NCBI GenBank assembly: GCA_014529385.2
Contig: CM043952.1
Span: 66,851,870 to 66,913,869, forward strand
Direction: 5' to 3'
Origin: Adiantum capillus-veneris
Lineage: Eukaryota; Streptophyta; Polypodiopsida; Polypodiales; Pteridaceae
DNA length: 62,000 bases
Part shown: in pieces, positions 22,401 to 31,738 of the stretch
Position numbering within the stretch: position 1 is the stretch's first letter
How the letters are laid out: the number at the start of each line of letters is the position of its first letter
Translations under genes and position numbers: made by a program
The notes under the pieces: generated by a model
What the model saw: only the letters and a program-made list of their open reading frames with translations
What the model was told of the DNA's origin: nothing
Database searches by the model: none

Positions 22401-24148
22401 CATTGGATGCACTGATGAGAGCTTACGAAGCTAGGTTAAAGAACAACAACCAAACACAAGAACAAAGGTGGATGACATACCCAAACGCGGAATTGGAAAA
22501 GCAGAGACTTGAAATGTGCCAGAGAATGATCGAGACTGCACAAGCCTTATTAGAACCACCAAAAGAAACAATGAATTGTGGAAAGGAAAACCCAATTCAG
22601 CAAGAGACTATCGTTTCACGGGTAGCTGAAAAGACTCCCAGTGCACAAAAGCCTGAAAATACACAAAAGGATGACCGCATAGTATTGAACACAACCGATC
22701 AGGAGATAGAGAGTTTTCATCCAGTCATACAGAGGAGTTACGAAAGAGATGAGGATTACAATGAATTTTGGAAACAAGTGAGAGAGGCAAACTTTGCAAA
22801 CGAGCTAAGTTGCCAAGCTAATCAGACAAATTGGGAAAAGGACATCAGGAATCCTCCCATAGTGGAATTTGAGGCAGGATCTCAAGTGGACTTGGATCTG
22901 CAATCTTACTGGGGAGATGGGGGCTCTGTTAGAACAATGGAGAGCAAACCTCATTCACTGAAAACCTTACCTTCATACTTAGGAGAGTATGAAGCAAAAT
23001 CCGAGATTAGAGCACTTCCCTCACGAAAAATCTCATCAGAAAAAGTCATGGACTCGCAAGGATTGATAGAGATTTTGTCAACACCAGTGACATGCACTAT
23101 CACTCTAGCTGAGCTTTTGAGGCTAAGACCACATATGTGGACCACTGTAGGAAAATGCTTGGAGAAATTCGGGATAAAAGATCCAACATCGAGATTGCAA
23201 GAGAGCATTGAGGAGCTGAGCAAGCCACAAAAGAACGCTAAGCCTGTACCCTTAAACAAGGTCGGAGAGTATTGCGAAGGTGAAGAGGGGAATACAACCT
23301 TACCAGTTGAATTCCAAGGAGTGAACACAATGGCAATACTAGACAGCGGAGCTGGGGTAGCCATTGCTACAAAAGAAATCTGGAAAAAATGGGGAAAACC
23401 AGCAATAAGGAAGACTAGGTTGAAACTCCAATTAGCAGATGGACACATGGAGAAACCTATGGGGTTATTAGAGAAAGTTGTAGTGACTTCTTGCGGCATT
23501 GAATACGAACATACTTTTGCTATTGTCGATTTTGGCAAGGAGAATAACTATGATATCATACTGGGAAGACCATTCATGAGACAGTTGAAAATGGTCCAAG
23601 ATTGGGGCTACGATCACATATACTTGAGAAATATGGAAACCACTACACGTGTGAACCTGAAAGACCATAGCTACAAAGATGTGAACCGAACACCGGTAGA
23701 GGAGTTTGATTCAGCTACTTTGGCGGGATCCGAATTTCCAGCTTGGTTAGGTAAACCCAAGGAGTTATGGATGTGTGGAGCTTCGAAATGTGGAAGTCTG
23801 AAACGAGAAGAATGTGTTTTAGAAAGGGCTATCGAAGACGAAACTTATGTAGGAGAACCCTTTCCAGAGGACACGTTTGAACCATTAGAATGGACACACA
23901 TTCTAGCAACCCTAGATGTTTGTGCAATTCCGGATGGTCCCACAACGAAATTTTGCGACAAGGACGGGTACGACGTGGTTCCGTATTTCATGTTGAGAAC
24001 TGTACTCAAAAAGAAACTGAAAAGAACGATACACTGGAAAAGGAAGATGAAGAAGAGGTGTTTCACGACATTCCCAATCATCCAGAGTGGGGAAATGAAG
24101 CAGACAACGAGTCAACGGACAATTCAAGCGGAAACGAAGAAACTATAA
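19448..24148 (+). CDS. G2 ORF1: Gag with a C-terminal aspartic protease (1566 aa)
   Basis: Structural protein of the retrotransposon particle. Residues 1-395 form an unusual N-terminal region with a folded-looking stretch (about 95-285, rich in Y, D and G) and then a P/S/T-rich linker. A Retrotrans_gag capsid domain lies at about 400-573 (MPKKYGGSGDPYAHVSLF ... LEGTALTWFQ). A C...H...C motif (WCAIEQKWTNHPTEEC) at about 630-646 and two CX2CX3HX4C knuckles (CYKCGGDHLMNVC, CTECGVTHFIEDC) at about 808-846 should bind RNA. A charged coil is at about 910-960. The protease has LDSGAG at about 1297 and IILGRP at about 1369, both intact. The start is the first ATG after the leader array. Frame quality changes in the last about 45 codons (see the junction entry). 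It ends in TAA directly followed, in the same frame, by ORF2. Confidence 0.9.
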   Translation: MPRRKSYSPLGELMNLRSGRNLRNNQPKQGEPSSVISTEVSVNQSWVQPLELIFEGSVSDTSSERSYEIFTGNLEHSKRNNRENMAAGSSNPSATMKLLFIKYQYDNEQGAKIYKDGMDRYCVKIEDRPSEFKDLVPVSYSGDRYLDDEGTMYLVVLNPNIVDKWGLMGTKAKIDEELEEKAPIMNFPNARLRRENETTRINTDNIYVGLYKYSNGEQDLYYRCEEPYTRELTDQKRLYVFTYTEGSEVKIAAYDKYGRQYSTMGKKELEGYTYFGGPLHQYYVTSSSHRPAPTTGVQNSMTTGGQRTQVADSFSQPQYSKPGPMGSLHSRESMETNRGSAVPIPTYTTPGPRFEAEPSHLPPSSRFRAGEPTRVTHEVHDARESFSRDTGAMRLVADHRRMRPSQVAKCMPKKYGGSGDPYAHVSLFKQVLRAEQITDFHTQYEGFGLTLEGTALTWFQPMNIGGFHDIDHLLREFAEEFSKRGIKHNTVSQIYAFKQREHEKVKEASLRFKQYIERCPVRERPQDDRLSVLFIEGLRNDTLKKDLHLKACTSFEQVTREALYLVDNCTVYGEVSADTDFASSSSSSVASETTTKKNVQTTTMPNVEQMIEDALKRMAPYQKPLPKTLKWCAIEQKWTNHPTEECYYNKGYVRERQYAPPAQLAPPQVHPVPRYPTGNVPGPMGIERPQPVLGQQPPLPGARPVGIRYAPTLENQEEQALVPVQAYYEESGAHMSPTVYYPPEEPKQPEPWGMMGNVGTPTVTSASDEERYNLDARTLMFIAHGGLTGQRPSYPQRTNQMGPRPALGPCYKCGGDHLMNVCPHTEIIRINAYCTECGVTHFIEDCSKNPNKVQKTTLNMLETIPTSSGSENETLIPTQVVTRAQAKKTTREPENGKLATEVVSQGPRSQKNTWKARKARMKLRKEREDAILAEELKQTKARLEKLESQNGKREMSPERTKQKSIKETTSLSSGGSVLVDKVHEPLDALMRAYEARLKNNNQTQEQRWMTYPNAELEKQRLEMCQRMIETAQALLEPPKETMNCGKENPIQQETIVSRVAEKTPSAQKPENTQKDDRIVLNTTDQEIESFHPVIQRSYERDEDYNEFWKQVREANFANELSCQANQTNWEKDIRNPPIVEFEAGSQVDLDLQSYWGDGGSVRTMESKPHSLKTLPSYLGEYEAKSEIRALPSRKISSEKVMDSQGLIEILSTPVTCTITLAELLRLRPHMWTTVGKCLEKFGIKDPTSRLQESIEELSKPQKNAKPVPLNKVGEYCEGEEGNTTLPVEFQGVNTMAILDSGAGVAIATKEIWKKWGKPAIRKTRLKLQLADGHMEKPMGLLEKVVVTSCGIEYEHTFAIVDFGKENNYDIILGRPFMRQLKMVQDWGYDHIYLRNMETTTRVNLKDHSYKDVNRTPVEEFDSATLAGSEFPAWLGKPKELWMCGASKCGSLKREECVLERAIEDETYVGEPFPEDTFEPLEWTHILATLDVCAIPDGPTTKFCDKDGYDVVPYFMLRTVLKKKLKRTIHWKRKMKKRCFTTFPIIQSGEMKQTTSQRTIQAETKKL

Positions 24149-24237
24149 TGGATGTCCGATTTTATGATTTTCCGAACCAAACTAAACAACGCCAGAAACA
24201 CTATAGAGCAAAGAAGAAAAACAAAAGGGGTTAGAAC
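24003..24237 (+). other. G2 gag-pol junction with a stop codon and a competing frame
   Basis: ORF1 and ORF2 are in the same frame, separated by one TAA at 24146-24148. In the -1 frame, 24003-24233 stays open and reads an acidic, protein-like stretch (KEDEEEVFHDIPNHPEW...) with no stop, while the ORF1/ORF2 frame there reads basic, low-quality sequence. Two explanations fit: stop-codon readthrough, or an ancestral single Gag-Pol frame that now carries two compensating indels at A-rich runs (about 24008-24012 and 24215-24232). I cannot tell these apart from one copy. Confidence 0.6.
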
Positions 24238-27200
24238 CAATCCGATGCCTAGAATAAGAGGAAAAAATCAATTCCTAATGCTAGTAAAGGCTGAAGATTG
24301 TGTTAAGGATAAGATTTCTGGAAGAATGAGAGGCAGTGATCAAAAGAGCTTACGAAAAGACAAAAGAGGCTCAAGAAATCAAGTTCAAAAGAATGGAACG
24401 AAAACTGAAACAGAAAAATCAGAAAAGAACAAGCGCAACAGAGAATACACGGAGTCCAAGTTAGAACGTAGAAACAAGTACAGAGAGCTCAAGAAAACTC
24501 TGAAGGAAGTTTGGACGACAGAAATTGAGAGTGGAGAGGACGAAAACGTCAAAATCAAGGAAAACATGGATGTTCCCTCTCACTATAGGAAATTCACAAT
24601 AGAGGATAGGAAGGTGATATTAACCCCACCTATTCGAGAGAGGAAGGAGAACGAATCTTATGACGGACCGGAGGATGCAAAAAAAGTTGATTTAGCAGCT
24701 CCAGGTGAGACACCTAGACCGGTGTACATAGCCACAGATTTGTCTCCAGGCGAGGAAGAGAGACTTTTGAGTCTTCTCAGAGAGTATAGGGATGTGTTTG
24801 CATGGTCTTATAAGGACTTAAAGGGAGTTGACCCATCGATATGCCAACACTCAATCCCACTGAAACAAGACGCAAAGCCTAGCAGACAGAGACCATACAC
24901 ATATAATGATACTTTTGCTAAGCGAATCAAGGAAGAGATAGATAAGCTAATGGAAGCTGAATTCATATACGAGATTGAACACACTGATTGGGTATCTCCG
25001 ATTGTGGTAGTACCTAAGAAGAACGGAAAACTCCGAGTGTGTGTCAACTTAAAGAAAGTGAATGCTGCAACAATCAGGGACAATTATCCCCTGCCGATAA
25101 CTGATCATGTTCTAGAGCGTGTATCAGGGAAAACAGCATACTCCTTTCTTGATGGTTTTTCAGGATATAACCAGCTAGCCATAGCACTGGAAGATCAACA
25201 TAAAACAGCTTTTGCAACGGAGTGGGGAATTTATGCTTATCGGGTTATGCCTTTTGGTCTAACCAATGCTCCCGCAACCTTCCAGAGGCTGATGACGCAT
25301 GCTTTCAAAGAATACTTAAGGCTGTTTCTAGAAATCTACATGGATGACTTATGTGTACATTCTCTACTGAGAGATGAGCATCTAGAACACCTAAGAAAAG
25401 TATTTGAGAAATGTAGGACATATCGCATTTGTCTCAATCCTGAGAAATGTGTGTTTATGGTCCGACAGGGCAGAATTCTGGGACATATTGTCTCACAAAA
25501 CGGAATATCCACGGATTTAGAGAAGATAAAAGTTATAGTGGATATGCCTAGACCAACCAATGCGAAACAAGTACAGAGCTTTATGGGACATTGCGGATAT
25601 TATAGACGATTCATTTACATGTACGCTATAATAGGCCAACCACTTTACAGGCTAATAGTGAACTTTGAATGGACAGAGGAGTGTGAGGAATCATTCAAGA
25701 AATTGAAAGAGGCACTCATTACTGCTCCAGTCTTGAAATCACCAGATTGGGAGAAGATATTCCATGTGCACATAGATGCTTCGGCATATGCAATAGGATG
25801 CATTCTGGCTCAGCCAGAAGAAGGAAACATGGATTTTCCTATCTGTTACGCCAGTCGACAGCTCAACCATGCAGAGAAGAATTACACCACAACAGAGCGA
25901 GAGGGATTAGGAATGATATATGCTGTGAAGAAATTTCGGCATTATCTTCTAGCCAACAAGTTTGTGTTTTTTACGGATCACCAAGCCTTGCTCTACCTAG
26001 TGAATAAACCATGCAATACCGGGAGAATAGTGAGATGGTTCATTATCTTACTGGAATTCGACTTCACGGTAGTAGTAAAGAAAGGAAAAACACATCTTAG
26101 AGCTGATCATCTTTCGCGATTGACGAATGGAGAAGACCCTATAGGAGTAGATGACGACATGCCAGACGCGTACTTGTTCAACATAGAAATGATACCTAAG
26201 TGGTCTCAAAATGTCGTTGACCTATTAACCTATGGAGGAGAGTTCGATAGAAGAGAATACAACCTGAAACATATTGCTATTCAGCAATCCAAGAATCTTC
26301 AATTGATTGCAGGAAGGTTGTATCAATTGGGAAATGATCATGTTTTACGACTATGCATCAATCCTGAGGAATATAATATATATCTGTGCGAAGCACATGT
26401 TCAGGAATGTGCATTTCATTGTTCAAGAAGGAACACATATAGGAATTTGTTACAATTGGGAGTCTATTGGCCAGGAATGAAAGAAAGCGTACATGAATAT
26501 GTCACTGTATGTATTGTATGTTCATCAAAACCGCCAGCCGAGTATTCAACATTATATCAGATAATGATCGCTCCAGAATGGAGTCAGTATATTGTTGAAT
26601 ATCTCACAAATAGAACTTTCCCAGAAGGAACGTCAAAAGCTCGTCAGAAATCTGTAGAGACAGAAGCTAGAGATTACGCTTTAATAGGAGATCAACTCTA
26701 TAAGAGAGGTAAAGACAACCAGCTTAGGATTTGCGCATCAGAGTCTGAGTATGTGATAATCCTGGAGCAAGCTCATGGAGGAGTAGGTGGAGGCCATTTC
26801 TCAGGTGATAAGACAGCAAAACTTGTCTTAGCCGCAGGAATATGGTGGCCAACATTACATATGGACGCTGAGGAATACGTTAAAAGGTGTGATGACTGTC
26901 AGCGGACCAAAGTACCACTTAAAAGAGATGATATGCCGCTTAGACCAATGATGGGGGCAAGAGCTTTTGCAAAATGGGGGATTGATTATGTCGGACCCAT
27001 TTCACCTCCTGCATATAAGACTCATGCACAATACATCGTTGTGGCTACAGACTATCTAACAAAGTGGGTCGAAGCAAAGGCAACTCAAAGAGCAGATGCC
27101 AGGACCACGGCACAATTTCTGTATGAATACGTCTTTGTACGATATGGATTGCCAATAGAAATTGTGAGTGATCGAGGCACACATTTCATAAATGAAGTGA

Positions 27201-29089
27201 TAGAGATCCTTCTAGATGAATTCATGGTAATCCATAGGAAATCAGCCCCGTATCATCCACAAGCAAACGGACAAGCTGAAGCAACAAACAAAACCATATG
27301 CACGGTCCTCACGAAGATTGTATCTAAGTCGAGAACTGACTGGGACCAAAAGTTGCATTCAACATTATGGGCATATAGGGTGGCGTATAAAACATCCATA
27401 GGAACAACCCCATATAACATGGTTTTTGGGCTAAATGCTATCTTACCAATAGAATTCTTGATTTCAACCTTAAGGGTGGCTAAGGATCTAGAGTGGACAG
27501 GGCACGAGCTCTCTGATAGAATAGATGACCTGGAAAAGCTAGATGAGCTTCGCCTAAAAGCAGTAGCTTCCATCTACGCTCAAAAAAGGCGACAAAAGGA
27601 ATTTTTTGATAAGCATGTGCGGACTAAAGAGTTTAAAGTTGGGGACTATGTCCTAGTTTACACTCTGAAACAACATGCTAAGAAGCTTAAAAAGCGAGGG
27701 ATGGGACCTCTGGTGATTAAAGATCTATCACCAAGTGGAGCCGTCAAGCTTGCTACATTAGACGGAGAAGAAATGCCCAATTGGATTAGTGGATGCAGAG
27801 TGAAAAAGTATCTGTTGCCGCTAACACAAGACATGCTTCTCAAAATACATCAAGAAAAGCTGCGTGTCCAGAAAAAGAAAAAGATTGTGGAGGAAGCGCA
27901 AGCCGAGGCGAAGGAAAGAATGGAGAAAAGAAGACTACTGCGTCAGAAACAGCGCAATGAAGGAGCAATACGAATAAACGCAGTTAGTATAACAGAAATG
28001 GATAATGACAAAGAAGAACCCATCATTGAATGCAAAATAGGAACCAACCAAATCAAAGCCAGAGCACTATTGGATTCAGGAGCTCAAGCTAACCTACTTT
28101 CACTCAGTTTGTATAGACAATTGACAAATGACACTAAACTAACTGCCAAGCAAGAGTTAAAGAGTTACTCTGAGAATGCAATCAAAACTGTCGGATGCAC
28201 AGTTTTACATATACAGATTAACCAATATGTGTATCCTCATATGTTTTACGTGGTTGAAGACCAAGCTACACAACATCCATTATTGCTAGGACAACCATGG
28301 CAGAAGCAATATAATGCAATGATTGACTGGAATTCTAAATCAGTGCTTATCAAATACGAAGGTGAAAGTCAATCAGTCAAGTTCACCAACGGAGCAGAGC
28401 CAACTCCAAAGGAAGAATCCAATAACAAGGGCAAACAACAAACAGAGAGAAAGAAGAAGCAATGGCAACCAAAAGTTTCTATACAACCGGATTACTCTTC
28501 GACGAGGAATTCTCAACATTGGATAAGGAAGACAAGCAATAATATAACAACTCAACCTTGGGATAAAACGGAGCCAACGTTGGCATGGAGACCAAAAAAG
28601 GTGATGCCAGAAAACAAAAACAGAGTCTTCAATACCAGACAACAGAGTGATCCCCGACAATCAAGGACAGTGAAACAGATCTGGATTCCAAAGAAGGTCA
28701 TGACGGCACAAAGCTATAGCAAGCAAATTTGGATCCCAAAGATTTGTAAACAGGAACTCCCTTCAATACAATCAACGGAAACTCCTAGGTATTTCAAGGC
28801 GAGGAAATCAACACACAGAACAAAGCAGGTTTGGGTCGCAAAGAGTTTGTGGCAAGCACAAGCAAAGCGGAAGCAGATTTGGATAGTAAAAAAAGACAAC
28901 AAGGTAACGCAGAATCCATCTACTGATTCTACTACCGAAGTGCCAAAACCAACCCAAAACCCGACCACCAATCCTTCAATCAAACAAAGAGCAGCTTTAT
29001 TGGAAAGACTGTTGTATCATCGCTCTACAATTGCATTGGGAACTGATGACCAAAACAACTACAATGCTTCACCCACAGACACTTCATAG
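24152..29089 (+). CDS. G2 ORF2: Pol with RT, RNase H, two H2C2 modules, integrase and a second protease (1645 aa)
   Basis: Residues 1-150 are a basic linker. The reverse transcriptase spans about 190-480 (WVSPIVVVPKKNGKLRVCV, YMDD at about 395) and matches Tat-type RT. RNase H spans about 530-650 (HIDASAYAIG, REGLGMIYAV, FTDHQALLYL). Two zinc modules follow in tandem: about 690-795 (H-x6-H, CIVC) and about 805-922 (H-x6-H, CDDC). The integrase core has WGIDYVGP (about 941), SDRGTHF (about 1004) and NGQAEATNK with exact D-35-E spacing, then a degenerate GPF module (about 1170-1220). A second aspartic protease-like domain lies at about 1290-1385 (ALLDSGAQANLLSL, LLLGQPW). The tail (about 1470-1580) repeats KQ[IV]W[IV]xK. 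All catalytic residues I can check are intact. The first ATG shown lies just after the stop of ORF1; the true N-terminus depends on how the junction is decoded. Confidence 0.9.
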   Translation: MSDFMIFRTKLNNARNTIEQRRKTKGVRTNPMPRIRGKNQFLMLVKAEDCVKDKISGRMRGSDQKSLRKDKRGSRNQVQKNGTKTETEKSEKNKRNREYTESKLERRNKYRELKKTLKEVWTTEIESGEDENVKIKENMDVPSHYRKFTIEDRKVILTPPIRERKENESYDGPEDAKKVDLAAPGETPRPVYIATDLSPGEEERLLSLLREYRDVFAWSYKDLKGVDPSICQHSIPLKQDAKPSRQRPYTYNDTFAKRIKEEIDKLMEAEFIYEIEHTDWVSPIVVVPKKNGKLRVCVNLKKVNAATIRDNYPLPITDHVLERVSGKTAYSFLDGFSGYNQLAIALEDQHKTAFATEWGIYAYRVMPFGLTNAPATFQRLMTHAFKEYLRLFLEIYMDDLCVHSLLRDEHLEHLRKVFEKCRTYRICLNPEKCVFMVRQGRILGHIVSQNGISTDLEKIKVIVDMPRPTNAKQVQSFMGHCGYYRRFIYMYAIIGQPLYRLIVNFEWTEECEESFKKLKEALITAPVLKSPDWEKIFHVHIDASAYAIGCILAQPEEGNMDFPICYASRQLNHAEKNYTTTEREGLGMIYAVKKFRHYLLANKFVFFTDHQALLYLVNKPCNTGRIVRWFIILLEFDFTVVVKKGKTHLRADHLSRLTNGEDPIGVDDDMPDAYLFNIEMIPKWSQNVVDLLTYGGEFDRREYNLKHIAIQQSKNLQLIAGRLYQLGNDHVLRLCINPEEYNIYLCEAHVQECAFHCSRRNTYRNLLQLGVYWPGMKESVHEYVTVCIVCSSKPPAEYSTLYQIMIAPEWSQYIVEYLTNRTFPEGTSKARQKSVETEARDYALIGDQLYKRGKDNQLRICASESEYVIILEQAHGGVGGGHFSGDKTAKLVLAAGIWWPTLHMDAEEYVKRCDDCQRTKVPLKRDDMPLRPMMGARAFAKWGIDYVGPISPPAYKTHAQYIVVATDYLTKWVEAKATQRADARTTAQFLYEYVFVRYGLPIEIVSDRGTHFINEVIEILLDEFMVIHRKSAPYHPQANGQAEATNKTICTVLTKIVSKSRTDWDQKLHSTLWAYRVAYKTSIGTTPYNMVFGLNAILPIEFLISTLRVAKDLEWTGHELSDRIDDLEKLDELRLKAVASIYAQKRRQKEFFDKHVRTKEFKVGDYVLVYTLKQHAKKLKKRGMGPLVIKDLSPSGAVKLATLDGEEMPNWISGCRVKKYLLPLTQDMLLKIHQEKLRVQKKKKIVEEAQAEAKERMEKRRLLRQKQRNEGAIRINAVSITEMDNDKEEPIIECKIGTNQIKARALLDSGAQANLLSLSLYRQLTNDTKLTAKQELKSYSENAIKTVGCTVLHIQINQYVYPHMFYVVEDQATQHPLLLGQPWQKQYNAMIDWNSKSVLIKYEGESQSVKFTNGAEPTPKEESNNKGKQQTERKKKQWQPKVSIQPDYSSTRNSQHWIRKTSNNITTQPWDKTEPTLAWRPKKVMPENKNRVFNTRQQSDPRQSRTVKQIWIPKKVMTAQSYSKQIWIPKICKQELPSIQSTETPRYFKARKSTHRTKQVWVAKSLWQAQAKRKQIWIVKKDNKVTQNPSTDSTTEVPKPTQNPTTNPSIKQRAALLERLLYHRSTIALGTDDQNNYNASPTDTS

Positions 29090-30727
29090 TCGTCCGGGAG
29101 GACTCAGACTAGGAGGGGGGGAGGTATACAGGAGCTACAAAGCAGCTACAAGCGGAAAAAAACAAAGAAAAACAAAAATTATATTACAAGGGCAGTGTCT
29201 TACATGATTTTGCAATTTTTTATGTTTGATTGCAAATATTGATAATATTTATGCCCTTATATACCTTGTTTTGCAACAAGAAGAGATCAAATGATGAATT
29301 TGGGTCTCTAGATGTGTAAATATCACTAAATAAGAGTGTTTTTGGAGCTAAAAAGTGGAAAAAAGTGGTAATCCAAGTCCAAAAATCACAAAGAAGTGTA
29401 TATTCATATACACAGGGTTACCAGCTATTTATCATGTATGTTTGGAATTTTTTGGCTTCAATTTGCTATTTTTCTTTATTTTTTATGATTTTCTTAATAA
29501 AAATAAAAGAAAAATAAAAAAGCAGGTGAAATGAGATCGGAAAAAAGAAAAGAATAGACGGTGATGGTCCTAATGACAAGGGCAACCCAGGATAAAAATT
29601 GGGTACAATTCTGAAAAAGTTGCGGAAAGCCCGAAATGACAATATTTTGGCAAAGTGGACAGATTTCTCAGAAACAGGTCAAAAGGAGTCCAAATTGAGA
29701 AATTTCAAATCCTAAAGTGCATTTCACGATGAGATAGGAGCACATGTCAAATTTGGTAACAAGTGATCCGGGAAGCCCGAAGTTAAGTATTTTTCACTTC
29801 ACTATCAAGCTCATTTCCACTATTACCTTCTTGGAGAGAGCAAAGAGCACACAGGAGCATCTGACCTTCTACCGCCTTCTACGACTGCTACGAGAGCTCA
29901 GAGGACACCAGACATGAGAGGTAGACTCGTTGCCATAAGCTTTTGATGCTTATCGTTAACTTTTGTCGCGAAAACTCACCAAAACCAAGAAACAAGAGCA
30001 GACGGGGAATGGGGAAGAACGATAGGTAGGGGCACAACCGCCTAACCAAACTTTGCAAGAACTTAGAGGTGGGTTACCCTAACATAGAAGATGAGTTTCT
30101 AGCACTCAAAGCTCGAGAAAGAACGACTGGAAAAACCCTAGGTCAACAGAGCCTGCAAGAGGCAAACAGAAAAAAGTTGTCGGAACGACACAAAACTTCT
30201 CAGGAAGCTTAACAACATCGAGGGCAATGCAACCATGGAGTATCTCCGGGTTTGGATCACCAAAAGTAGGTCGGAACAACCGATTCGGCTGCGGACACAC
30301 AAAGCGTCATTTTGGCATAACGGCTAAAATTGACGACCAAATGACATGAAACTTCACAAGCAGTTTCAACTATACATGGATGACTTATGTTTGCAAGCAA
30401 AACCCAAAAGAAAGCTGATTCACTTACCGATGGTGAAAAAGACGCTTTCGAGCAACCAAATGGATAAAGATGGAGAACGGGGAGCCAAAGTCAAGTCCAA
30501 CCAACTGGATGGCTTCGCAACATATCAAATGAGCTGGAAATGCAACTCTCAAGAAGAAAAGTTGAAGAAATTCAACTCCAAGGCAAAAAGACGACTTCGG
30601 AGACTGAAATGCCTATAAGGGGGCTTTTTAGCTAAACTGATGACTTTTTAAGTTGAAAACTAGTTAGCAGGGCTTAGGGCACTAGCACAAAGCATTCTTT
30701 GCACAAAAAGACCAACATTTCAAGAAA
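29090..30727 (+). other. G2 spacer downstream of pol, no convincing gene
   Basis: A purine-rich run (aggagggggggagg) at 29108-29123 resembles an internal polypurine tract. The rest is AT-rich. A 90-codon frame (30346-30618, basic, lysine-rich) has no recognisable motif; it begins with 18 bases (tacatggatgacttatgt at 30373) that exactly match the sequence encoding the RT YMDD box near 25338, which may be chance. I do not call it a gene. Confidence 0.6.
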
Positions 30728-31738
30728 AGACATCATACGCGTATGATGTCTCACAGCATGATTTTCACATCCATTTCAACATTTGAGTGCATAGCCTCAT
30801 TCCACATGTTAATCACATCCTATGAACCAAGTATCATGAGAATTGGAGTTAGAAAACCCAAGGAAAACCAAAAAGACGCAAATTAGGCCATAAAATTGAT
30901 TTTTGGTCCTAATTTTGTCAAAATAACTCCAAACTCATTGAAACTTTGTAGGATTGTTGATTAACACATCTACAAGCTATCTGGAACCAAAAAGCACCAT
31001 TTTGACACAAAAGACATCATACGCGTATGATGTCTATTTGCACTTACAGAGCCAAAAATGCTCATTTGTCATCATACATCCATTATATATATCTAATACA
31101 TGCTACATATGAAGTTTGGAACCATTTGGTCAAGTGGATCACCCCATTAGCCCAATTAAGAGAAAATCCTTCATACAAAGCCTATTTTTGTCCCAATTCC
31201 AACATATTCAAGTCCAAACCCAGATTTGAGTATAAACAGTCCTTCACTAGCACATGGAGAGTCCACAGAACCAATCCCATAAAAAATTGATGAAAAAGAC
31301 ATCATACGCGTATGATGTCTCCAGAGCCATTTTTAGCCCAAATTCTATCCAAACTTGATAAATCCACTGAATAAGCCTATCTAAAGCCAAATCCAAGCTT
31401 ATAGAGAAATTTGGTCCAAAAATGCACTAAAAGACATCATACGCGTATGATGTCTCACTATGTGATTTTGGCACCTTAGGGCTTCAACCACCAAACAGAA
31501 GTGTTTTACAAGCCATTTGAAGGTAATCCACCAAGTTTTACCCAATTTGGATCATAAAATCCAATTCCCTTTCAAAATTTTGCCAAGAGCCTGAACTGGA
31601 CTAAACTGGCCAAAACTTGACCAAATGGTATCCAAACTCAAATCCAAGCATATGACACTCATGTATACACTATCAGCTACAAGCACAACCAATATGAAGT
31701 CATTCTGACACAAAAGACATCATACGCGTATGATGTCT
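30728..31738. repeat. Palindrome array B (5 perfect copies of the 24-bp palindrome)
   Basis: Copies lie at 30728-30751, 31012-31035, 31297-31320, 31432-31455 and 31715-31738, all perfect. Start-to-start distances are 284, 285, 135 and 283 bp. The last copy ends 166 bp before the ORF3 start. The intervals resemble those of array A in order (for example gccaagagcctgaactgg at about 31577 against gccaagaaaagcctgaac near 19169) but are strongly diverged, whereas the palindrome is unchanged. This contrast suggests selection on the palindrome. Confidence 0.95.

Noticed and set aside
22951-23538. 195-codon minus-strand frame inside ORF1
   Set aside because: Shadow of the protease region of ORF1 on the opposite strand; no independent signal.
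30346-30618. 90-codon lysine-rich frame in the G2 spacer
   Set aside because: No motif, start region partly matches RT DNA by a short string, and composition equals the background; not called as a gene.
18598-31738. Palindromes with regular spacing as a CRISPR-like array
   Set aside because: The context is a plant LTR retrotransposon, spacing is about 284 bp, the intervals are mutually homologous, and there are no cas genes.
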